This document shows, piece by piece, positions 45,801-57,938 of a stretch of 64,000 bases of DNA. The stretch is from Conus ventricosus (lineage: Eukaryota; Mollusca; Gastropoda; Neogastropoda; Conidae). The stretch lies in the NCBI GenBank assembly GCA_018398815.1, contig CM031600.1, forward strand, positions 54,145,334-54,209,333, written 5' to 3'. The notes under the pieces were generated by a model, which searched no databases, was not told the origin of the DNA, and saw only the letters and a program-made list of their open reading frames with translations. Each line of letters begins with the position of its first letter. The stretch's first letter is position 1. Position numbers and translations under genes: made by a program.

Positions 45801-48800
45801 CTGTTTGTCTGGATTGTCTAGCGGAACTAATAACTTTCCTTTTTAAAAATTAGCAGAATTTATGTTTTGTTCATGGAATAATTCTATGTGCAGACAAATC
45901 CATATGAGTATTCTTTGCATCAACAAACAGAACTCTGCACAGACACAGACACACACAATCAGCTCATGTTCAACAACTTGAAAACAATACAAAGTCACAT
46001 GCAATCAAAATGAAAAATACATAACCTCCAAGACCCGTATATATACAGCAAATGCATGCCACATATCCAATATGTGCACTGTACATGCACACACTCAAGG
46101 ACACACGCTCAACCATTCAAAATGTCACAACAACAGGGAAACAAAAGGAGTCACTACCTGATCAGATGAGGGTTCATGAACTCTGTGCGCACTGAGCCAA
46201 GAACCTCAGTGGCTCCATACTCAATCAAACACAGCTCTCCAGCATTGAAGATCATACACACCTGCAAAAGCAACAAAACTCCATTTCGAATTAGGTTAAC
46301 ATGCAATGCTACAATATCACAGAAATGTGTGCACAAAAGGTTCAGTTGTATTCCCACACATATACAGCATTCCACACTGTAAACATGAAAGTACTAGAAA
46401 ATCCAAAACCACAGAACTCACATTTTCATTTTCGAAGTAGTACTTTTCATTTCCAGACCCATGCCAAGGGACCTGCAACACAGATACACACCAATGAAAA
46501 CTGATCATAACTGTGAGCGCCAGAACAGCTTGCATTTTGAATTCATTTTCTGAATACTGTAAACTACTCAACATTAAGTATGCCTAAGTATTACATATTA
46601 TGTTGACTTCAAGACTGAGAGAAAGAATTAACGAAAAAGTAATGTTAAATTACCTTAAATAAATAAATTACAAAAAAAAACAGTGAACACTTTCATAATA
46701 ATTGTGATACAAAATGAAACAATACAGACAATGAGGCAGCAGGTGCATGAGATAAAGAGAGACAGACAGACAGACAGATGGACAGACAGACAGAAAAAGG
46801 ACAGATAGCATCATAGGTAGTGACTCAAATATTTTTCATTACCTCAGTGAGCTTGCAGGTGGACAAGTCACCCAGGATGATGGTGTCAGAGTGTGAGCGA
46901 CCAGGTAGCGGTCCTTGCCCATGATGCGCACCTCATCAATCTCGTAGCCATAGTGGGATTTCAGTACCACCTTCTGGTTGCTGGACATGTTGCGCACAAT
47001 GGCCTGCACAAGTACGTGTGTGAAACCTCTCAAAATCTTCTTGAATAGCAGTTACCTGTTTTTTTTTTCTTTCTTTCCTCTTTTTTTTTTCATAATTAAC
47101 ATGGATTACACTGAGTGTCGTCAGACAGGAAAAATTTATAGAAAAAAACACTCTGAAGGAAAGAGTCATAAAGTTTAAAAGATGTACGGGAAGATTTATC
47201 AATCAGTCGAAGCTGTTATTATACAGAAGATGGGCAAAAACCCCAGAGTACAAAAACATTGAGTACCAACCTTTTTTCAAGTAAATGAGACACAAAGAAA
47301 TAACCCCGGGTAAATTTAAGTCTTAGTTAAACACACATTTGGGGCATCTGATATTAATGCAGCTTTCTTTCCCCCAAAAAAAAACACTTTTGTTTTAAAT
47401 CCAGCTTTGGGTACGGTCACAAGAAAAAATTGGGAAAAAAAAAGCCAAAAAGAGTTATCCTCCGAACACTGAAATTAAAATTTTAAAAAAAATACAAAAT
47501 TTTTACATAAAACTATTATAAACTGTCTCTTTTCAAAAGAAACCCCAAATTTAAATGGAAAACCCTTTTAGACTGCAAAAAACCCCTACTTGGGGTTAGA
47601 GGAAAGGGGTTTTTTTTGGGGAAGTAAGCATAATACGACAATGAGCAAACCTTTAGAAAAGCAAAGCCCTTTTAGACAGAGAGAGAAAGACATCTGAAAA
47701 GGGAAGGGTTTTACTGCGAGATTCTGCTGCATAACCTAATTTGATGGCTCTCATGTCACTGAATTGGGGGCAAAAAAACGTACCAATATAACTGGCCGAG
47801 GAAACATCTTTTTGCAGAATGAAAACCCACCAGTATTAAAGGGGGTTTTTTGAAGGGAAATAAAAAAAAAAAAAAATCCTTGTTGAACAGAGGGAAAAAA
47901 ATCCACAGAGCGAAGAACAACAAAAAAAACTGACACCCTGTTCTTAGGCTTTTTTCCCAAAACAAATTTGGGAAGGAACACCTTCCCGTCAGCCTCAGAT
48001 CCCCTTTTGGAAGGGAAAGCAAGGTAGGTGTTCTCAAGTGGTCTTTGCATAACCACAACCAGCTTTTTACATAGTTTTAAACATAGTTTTTTTAAAATCT
48101 TGAGCATGGGGCACCATAAAACCCCTAAATAAGGAACCAGCTCTAACCACACCTCTTCTTGAATACTAATTTTCATCGAACCCCATCCAGATCGGGGAAG
48201 AAGAAAAAAACACCTTATTAGTTATGACGAGGAGTTAGGGAAAATTACACAAATCCATCCACGGTGACACAAATCACCAGAGAAAATCCAAACACAGCAG
48301 AATGAACAACACCCTATATTTGTTAGACAAGAGTTTGAAAGGCTAGCCCTCTTTGCACAGTTACTGACTCAGGCCCCCGTGAGTGATCTCAAATTTTTGC
48401 CCAAAAGGTTTCTTCAACTGCGCAACAGCCCCACGCCACCACACAAAAGTTCCCTCCCAAAACATGAACCAATATGGCTTTATTTTACAAGCATTGCCCC
48501 GAATCAAATACTTGAGCTTACACATACCGAAATCATTTTACAACCCACAACCACTGTTGTTTACAGAGGGCCGCACATTTCTGGCCTTTTTCTCCCCATA
48601 TATACCCCCAGTCCTTTCCCACCTATCTTCTTTTTTAGTTTCTTACGGTTTTGTCAAATTTATTTTAATGAAAAACCATAAAAAAGAAAAACCCCTACCC
48701 CCACTAAAACCAACCCCACCAAAACCATTCCCAAAATGTCACAACAACAGGGAAACAAAAGGAGTCACTACCTGATCAGATGAGGGTTCATGAACTCTGT

Positions 48801-51800
48801 GCGCACTGAGCCAAGAACCTCAGTGGCTCCATACTCAATCAAACACAGCTCTCCAGCATTGAAGATCATACACACCTGCAAAAGCAACAAACCCCATTTC
48901 GAATTGGGTTAACATGCAATGCTACAATATCACAGAAATGTGTGCACAAAAGGTTCAGTTTTATTCCCACACATATACAGCATTCCACACTGTAAACATG
49001 AAAGTACTAGAAAATCCAAAACCACAGAACCACATTTTCATTTTCGAAGTAGTACTTTCATTTCCAGACCCATGCCAAGGGACCTGCAACACAGATACAC
49101 ACCAATGAAAACGATCATAACTGTGAGCGCCAGAACAGCTTGCATTTTGAATTTCATTTTCTGAAAACTGAAAAACTACTCAACATTAAGTATGCCTAAG
49201 TATTACATATTATGTTGACTTCAAGCTGAGAGAAAGAAATTAACAAAAAAGTAATGTTAAATTACCTTAAATAAATAAATTATAAAAAAAAACAGTGAAC
49301 ACTTTCATAATAATTGTGATACAAAATGAAACAATACAGACAATGAGGCAGCAGGTGCATGAGATAAAGGAAAACAGACAGACAGCCCAGATGGACAGAC
49401 AGACAGAAAAAGACAAAATAGCATCATAGGTAGTGACTCAAATATTTTTCATTACCTCAGTGAGCTTGCAGGTGGACAAGTCACACCAGGATGATGGTGT
49501 CAGAGGTGTGAGCGACCAGGTAGCGGTCCTTGCCCATGATGCGCACCTCATCAATCTCGTAGCCATGTGGGATTTCAGTACCACCTTCGGGTTTGCTGGA
49601 CTGTTGCGCACAATGGCCTGCACAAGTACGTGTGTAAAACCCTCTCAAAATCTTCTTGAATGCAGTTACCTTTTTTTTTTTCTTTTCTTTCCTCTTTTTT
49701 TTTTCATAATTGAACTGGGATTACACCGAGTGTCGTCAGACAGGGAAAAATTTGTTATAGAAAAAAACATCTCTAAAGGGGAAAGAGTCATAAGTTTAAA
49801 AGATTGTACGGGAAAGATTTATCAATCAGTCGAAGTTGTTATTTACAGAAGATGGACAAAAACCATAGAGTGACAAAATCAGTTTGATTGTGACCAACCT
49901 TTGTTTCAAGTAGAAATACAGACACAAAGGACAATAACCAGGATAAATTTAAGTCTTAGTTATAACACACACTGGTGCATCTGATTTTAAAGCAGCTTTC
50001 TTCCCAGAAATAAAACGACTTCATTTTTTTAATCCAGCTTGGGTACGGCTCACAAAAAATTTATGGCAAATAAAAAAGCAGCAATAAGAGTTTATCCTCC
50101 TGAACACTGAAATCTAATATTGAAAAAGAAATACAAAAGTTTTACATAAGAACTATTCATAAACTGTCATCTGTTTCAACTAATCCTCCAAATTTATAAT
50201 GGAACATCCTTACAGACTGCAAAACCCCCTGCAACTTGGGGTTAGATGGAAGGTGTTTTATGGAAGGTAAGCATAATATCGACAATGAGCAAGACAGGGT
50301 TCCCAGGTGATGGGCATGAGGCCAAAAAGGACCTTTAAAGGACTTTAAAAGGACCTCAAATCAGTTTAGAAGGACCTTTGCCAACATGGAGGGGGGGGGG
50401 GGGGGGGGGGGGGGTAGACAAGGCGGGAAAAGGAATCTATCCTGTAAATGTTACTCAAGAACTCAGCATATAGCTGTTCCCCAAGCTGTTTGTTATGTTC
50501 GCATGTTCGCAATCCGTCATGTTATGTACCTATATTTATTTGGGTAATAATATTTTCATCATTATTGCCCCACTCTTTATGATTTCTATAAAGCGATACA
50601 TTTTTAACATAGCATGAGCGAAAATGTTACGTCAGCTATATGCCGCGAACATTAGCACCGCGTCATGCACTGTGGAACCCGTGACGTCAAAAAGCTGGAT
50701 TGCAGCAACGCATCAGCAGAAGACACAGCCACTGCCCGCTCAGCTTCGCGTCGTCTGCTAGCTAAGCTTACTAAACAGAAAGCCCACTGATAGGCCTAGC
50801 GTTATAGGCCTGCCTACCGCGTTTCAGACGATCGCGTCGGCATCTGTCAACTCTTTGCAACTTGCAAAAGTACGGTTTGGGTTGTGGAAGATGTATTGTT
50901 TTGTTTTCAAGGGCCTCCTTCTCTTGAAAAAACAGGACTTAACAGTATCTTTCAAAAATTAAAAGGACCTCCTCGTGAGTTAAAAGGACCAACTTGCTGA
51001 ATCAAAGGACTTAAAAGGCCTTTTGACAAAAATCCCATTGATAAGGACTTCAAAGGACCCTACGAACGCTGCAAGACATTCTAGAAAAGCAAAGCCTTTG
51101 AGACAGAGAGAGAGAGACAGTCTGAATAAGGAAGGACTTTACTGCGAGATTCTGCTGGCATAACCTATATGTTGATGGCTCTCATGTCACTGAATTTGTG
51201 TAAAAATCTGTACCAATATGAACTGGCCAGAGAAACATCTTTCTGCAGAATGAACTCCACCAGTGTTAGTCAAGACAAGGAGTTAGAAAGATTAGCCACA
51301 AATCCATACCGATAAGAATCAGCCAGAGAAATATCCGACAGCAGCAGAATGAACAACTAGAACACACTAGACACCCCGTTCTTCATGCCAGTTTTTCCCC
51401 ACGGACAATTAGGGAATGGAACAACCTTCCTGTCAGCCTCACTGACTCTCCTACTCTGGAGAGATTCAAGCAAAGCCTAGCCTGTTCTACAAGCCTAGGT
51501 CTTCTGCCTAATCCACCAAGGCACATTGTACATAGTTTTAACATAGTTTTTAAACTCTTAGAGCCAATAAGTCACCACTAAAACCCCTAAATAAGGAACC
51601 GGTTCTAAACCATCACCTATTCATTGGATACTAATGTTCATCGAACCCTATCCAGTATTCGGAAGAAGAAGAACAACACACCTATATTAGTTATGAGGAG
51701 GAGTTAGGAAGATTAGCTACAAATCCATCCACGCTGACACAAATCAGCCACAGAAATATCGAACAGCAGCAGAATGAACAACACACCTATATCAGTTATG

Positions 51801-54800
51801 ACAAGGAGTTAGAAAGGCTAGCCATCTTTGCACAGCTTACCTGACTCAGGCCCACGTGAGTGATCTCAAATTTGTTGCGCACAATGGTTTTCTTCAGACT
51901 GCAGTCAAACAGCTCCACGCCACCACACAATGTTCCCTGCACCAATACATGAACCAATATGAGCTTTACTTTACAAGCATTGCCCTGAATCAACATACTT
52001 GAGCTTACACATAGCTGAAATCACTCATACACACCTACAACTCACATGCTCTCTCTCATACAGAGGCCTGCACATTTCTGGTCCTTTTTTCTCCCCATCA
52101 TACTACCCCCACGTCCTTGCCTCCCTATCTTCTTTTTTAGTTTACTTACGGTTTTTGTCTAATATCATTTGTAATGAAAAGCCATAAAAATGAAAAACCC
52201 ATACCCACACTAAAACCAACCACACACACACACACACAGAGCTAAACAGAATATCTAAAAGAAAGATACAGGATTGAAAAGTCTCCAGTTGATCCATTTG
52301 CTCCTATTGAAAATCTTATCATCTAAAAATACCCCATAGACTGAAAAGACTTCAGTTCAAGCTACTCACACAGACTACTCGAGCTCCATCACGCTTCCAG
52401 GCAAGAGCGGTGACAGTGTACATGTGTGGAATCTCCTTCAGTTTGGGCTCGTCCCACATCTGACGACGAGGACTCCAGTTCAGCACACGCAGCCTGTACA
52501 CACACACACGCACGCACAAACACAATTTGGCATTCACAATCTGTACCCACTCACAAAAACAGACAATCTTCAATTATTTTTTTCAGCTTCCGAAAAATCT
52601 TTCTGTGCATATCTCTACAACTTTTCTTGATTCTGACCCCTTTAATGACTTGCAAAGCAAACTTCAGTACACACTACACTGAATGCAGTCTTTTCTGAAT
52701 AAGAATGATAACTGACTGAAGTCAGATTGGACATGAAAGCAAGAGAGAAAAAAAAGAAGGAAAAAGGACAAGAATGAAATCAGTTAATAGGTTTAAAATT
52801 ATTTGTGTTCATCTTCTTTCTTGACTTGCCATAGAAAGGAAAGAAAGTGAAGTTCAGTGGAAGTGACATATGCTTCAAGGAAGATCAGCAAGACAGACTG
52901 GGGGAATAATCAGGAACATTAAAGAACATGATTTAGACCCTTTTCTATTAGCTTTTTTTTCCTTTCTAATTTGGACATCCTAATTGTCAAAGGTTCTATG
53001 CACGTCAAACAGGAATGAAATATTTGTTTGATCAGATATTTAAAGGCAAATTCCTCCTCTTTTACGTGAAAAAGTCCTTTTTTTTCTGCACAAGTTCCAT
53101 CCACGACTGGTGTGTTCAGTTTCAGTGTAGATCAAGACTGTCACCTTTTTCAACAGTCACAGAGTTCTGTCATGAAATATTAAACAATTCATACCTAATT
53201 GTTCAAGTACTGATAACCTTAAAAGTCAGATAAGACTAAACTGTGCCCAGTGTTTCTACCTTCTAGGTGAATTATCACGTCCAGTTTAGAGACAACAACA
53301 ATACACACAGACATGATAGAAATCAACTAAAAACACATTAGCACACACACAAAAAGTAAATAAGGACAAAAAGTACAAAGGTCATACAGGATAACAAAAA
53401 CACCAGAACTGAATATTAGTGCCCTTTCCAATGGTATAAATTTCACAATCTAGCTTCCTGATTCCCATGGTACACACAGCATGTTACAAACTGCAACAAG
53501 AGAAAAAAAAAGTTTCTTCTAATCAGACCAGAGCAAAAAAAACAGGCCGTTCCCTTTAAGGCCATTCACAATAAACTGTCTAGATTGCCATCCATCAACT
53601 GTCAAAAACAACCAGGTTATGACGGAAGTTTCATGCTCTGCAACAGACACAGAACAGAGAAGTGAATCCTTACTTGTCAAAGCTGCCCACGACCACGGAC
53701 TGTCCACTGGGACTGCAGACAGCCACAGTAAATTCATGCTCATCATCTTCCCGGCTGTAGTCAAAGTGCTGGAAACTGCGTCCATCACGCCCATATGCAA
53801 TGATTCGCTTGTCGCACCCTGCCGCCACTACGGCATTCTGGGAGAAGGCCAGAGCATAGGGAGGAGAGGGGTGGGTGCAGATCTTGCCCTGAAAAGCAAT
53901 AGGAAGAAATGTCTTTGAACAAAATGAAGAAACATTTTATTGAATAACTATACCAATTTTCACAATTAGATATCCTATCAAGTTGAATAACTATAATAAT
54001 AATTTCCAAAACTAGATATCTATCAAGTTTAATGCATGCACATTCACACTGGTCAGTATCAACACAAAACAATTAAAAGCACATTCCCAGCTCACTCACA
54101 CTTGGACAACAAAAAGGAATCAAATGTATAAAACTGCACAAGAAACAGAAAATCAAAACAACTGGAGACCAAGCATACACACCTGAGAATCTCCAGTACC
54201 CTCATCATCAAAGAAGTATCGGATGATGGAGCCATCGGCATGGCCAGAGAGAATTCCTTTGCCTGAAGGCTGAAACAGACAACATGGATGACAATTTTTT
54301 TTTAAATGTTATCTAGACTTCAAACAGCACAGTGCTCATATGTGTTCAGATTCAACTATTCTAGTTAGCCAACTCTGGTGACAGCTTTCAACTTTGTTTA
54401 ACTTGTCTATAATGTCTTAAATAGACTCAGTTTAGCCCAGCCTCATTTCTTCGTACTTTTGCTTTTTTGCAGAAAAAAATTAATTCTTGCATCTACACTA
54501 ATGTTCTAAGATCTAATCAATAAAATGATCAGCCATCCATTACACTGAAAAATCTTGGAATATGAATGGAAAGGACAAGAAAGACAAGTGGGGAGTGGGG
54601 ATGAAAGATGCAGAAAGTTTTTCTCATAAAAAAGGCAGACACCTGAATCCCTACAAATGAAACATTAAGTTGTCAAAGAATGAATGAATGTATCCCTTTA
54701 ACTTACTTATGAGCCAAAGAAACCACATAGGAGTCTGTGTTGTAAATAGTGGAGGACTTGTTTGTCTTGGTGTTGGCTGATCTGACCTGTGAACAAGAAC

Positions 54801-57326
54801 AATTAACAAAAGGTTATCTTACAATATAGCCATACATAAGAAGCTTCACACTTATTTATTGAACAGTGGTTAACATTTACCTTGTCAGCGCACATTCATA
54901 TACATTAAATAAATGTCTACATACTCTCAAAAATATAAGTGCCATTGCATATCCTGCACACAACACTATTCTTTGATTAAGACAAAGTTCATGTCTTCAA
55001 GAAATGTTGAGTTAATATTTCTGATACTGAAAACAATTTGTTGATGTACTGCTGCGTATCTATGTCAACATGCACAGATTCACAGAAAAGTAATTCTATT
55101 AAAACAAAAAACAGATAAATACATCAATGTATGACTATCCATTCTATCCAATAATATTTTTAGAGTATTCTAACATTCCATCAGCCATCTCACAAATTAT
55201 GAATTGCATTAAAAAAAGTCAGAAAATCATTATGCATACTACTAGGAATTTACAACATAAATCCAAAAAGAATAAGTCCTTTCACGTATTTGAATTAGTC
55301 ATTTCTCAGCATTCTTGATCTGAACAGTATCAATAACTTGCAAGTTTCTTTATCATAGTTTTGTTTTTTCAAATAATGCAATTTTTTCAACCACTCAATT
55401 TCAAGAAACATAAAAAAAAAAAAATCCATATGAGAATACATATCCACAGCCATGCATTAGAAGAACCTTTCCTTCTGTAAGACCAGGGAAAATCCAATAA
55501 TTATAAATGAGAGTATGTACAATGATGAATTCAGATATCCCATAACCATAAAACACCCAAATGGTTTTATATGCTTAAATGAGAAGGCAGGAACTATACC
55601 GCTGAGTGTCATTCTCTTGGCAGATATACTTCTGAGAATACTGCTAAAATTTCCTGACCAATGATGTGGATCATATATCTCAAAGACCTGATACTAGTGA
55701 TAGACATCAAGCTAAATCATTACAAAAAAAAAAAAAAAAAAAAAATCAAAACAAACTCTACAGAAGCATCGCCATCATCTCTATCCTTGCCGATCATTAT
55801 AAAACATGTAAACTGTCTCTTTAAGTCTGTGGTCCTTTATGCTCTGTTCTCATGGCCATCCAATTCCAGATTCTCATCCCCACCCATGATTTTCATGCGA
55901 ACTGAATCTTCTGGTTTGTCCAGTTAGGAATGTCACAGCAGCGGCAAGATGGCAGTTTCTGTTCATGTGCTGTCTGGCTCCCTAGACAAAGCAACAACAG
56001 TACAACCTCTTCACCACCACCTCCAGAAGTCCTTCACAGTTGGATCATTAGAAGGGGGGGGGGGGGGGGTGGGGAGGGGGGGGGGAGACAAAGAGAACAA
56101 GTCTTGCAGGAAAAAAAAAGAATTTAGTCTTTAAAAAGGAGGAGTCTTTATTCAGAGGGTCTTTGCTGGGGAGTCTTTTACAGTTCCACTGTGTATTCAT
56201 TATCCAGGGTTCCACATAATACACTGTATCATAGCAGGTAGTACAAGACATCACTGCACTGACACAGCAGCAAAACGATGGGACTCCTCTGATGCTGGCC
56301 TCAGTGTGTGACTGACAATGACAGCTCCATCCAGACAGATCTTGATGGGACTGCAACATGAAGATCCACAGTCTGGTTCCTTGATTCAGCAACTGTGTTT
56401 ATATCAGTTGAACACCCAACAGGTAAAATCTTGCATGCGCTGAGCCAGAAGAGGAGTTAAAAAACCCCAAAGAAACAGAGTAGCAGTGCAGAGTATCTTC
56501 TGATGATTGGACTTGTGGTCAACTGACATTTAAAGTTCCATGTAGACTGACATTACTGTGACTGCGAGAAGACAGACCTGGTATCAAGTTGGAATAAGAA
56601 GCAGAGCGTGATGCCACAAAAAGGGAAAGGAAAAGGGAAGATAAACAAGAAGGGAGAAGTAGTTTCTGAAAGGACTGTACTCAGGACAACACACCTTTCC
56701 ATCTGCCAGCCCAAAGATGATGGGCTGTTCGTGTGGCCACATGAGACAGGTGACAGCACTCTGTTGCACAAACTTATTGCAGATCACTTTCTTCTCATTC
56801 CTGTGGAAAAACAATAACAACAACAAATCCATACACACAACAAACACAATGCATGTACACACATTGAACTCCTGGTATATGACTAGAAAAGCAAGTCTCT
56901 ATCTCTTTCCTTAAATTTAAGAGTCTCTAAATTTGTTTTCCCTTTTTCTTCTTTAGAAAATTGACTTCTTTGTATAAATCATGCATGAACTTGACAAAAG
57001 TCATTTGGAAATTTCTTGCTTTTGTTATCTCATATTCTGTGTTTCTGGGAGAACAACACAATTTATTGCCTGAATACATTTGTTAAGTTGGTCTTCTCTA
57101 AGTTATATCATCATTTTTACCAATGTGCATACTTTTAGCTTCTTCTCTCCCCCCCCCCCCCCCCCCAGAAATTCTGCATGCAATTCTGTTTCAAACATAT
57201 AAACTACTTCTAAAGCTGGCATTCACTTTTGCTTTAAAACATTTTTCCAGGATGTTTGCAGTCAAGACAGCAACCTAGTATATGTCATTCTGTGTGTGTG
57301 TGTGTAAGTGACGTGTATGTATGTGG

Positions 57327-57374
<48 letters not shown>

Positions 57375-57875
57375 GTTACGCACGCATGCTCACATTTGTG
57401 TGTGTGTTTGAGTATGTGTTCGTATCTGTGCCAGGGTCAGAAATTGTCTGATAATTAATTATTGTCCTGGGACAAAATGACAAAATAATTCTACTTGTCC
57501 CCTCAAATTTCAACTTGCCCACTGTAAGTAAAGAGCTGTTAATAAAAGTAACAACACATCGAAAAATGACAAGTCAGTTGACATAATTCAACAAGGCATT
57601 GTCAGCACACATGTGGTAATGGTTATAGAATGAGAAATTGGGTATAAGACAAAAGATGATTCCTTCTTCCACCATTCATACAGATTATGAACGGGAAAAG
57701 GGAATCTGGGTTGGATGTGTGAAAAAGTGAAAAGGGGAGGAGGAAAGTGCAACTGGTCTGTCTTGATGACTGCTCAGTCAGTCAGACAGGCCGACCAATG
57801 GACAAGTGGAGAGAACATTACATATACCTTAAAGTTTAGTGGTCTCAGACAATTGGGCAGGTGAGTATTCTGAGC

Positions 57876-57938
<63 letters not shown>

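Larger units (their letters stand above)
46115..52215. repeat. near-tandem duplication carrying IFT172 exons 9-12 twice (probable assembly artefact)
   Basis: 46115-48735 and 48736-52215 are two versions of one segment in the same orientation. Shared starts are aaatgtcacaacaacaggga at 46120 and 48733, and shared ends are ccatactaaaaccaacc-type sequence near 48710 and 52205. The left version is clean up to about 47200 and error-rich (collapsed or expanded homopolymers, lost bases) from about 47300 to 48735. The right version is moderately error-rich at its start and clean after about 50050. That pattern is expected when two noisy contig ends are abutted without merging. The right version has an extra 777 bp hAT MITE. 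Confidence 0.88.

Noticed and set aside
46158..52000. Biological tandem exon duplication in IFT172
   Set aside because: Noise pattern, differing indels and a haplotype-specific MITE favour an assembly join; kept as a finding for testing rather than a gene model.
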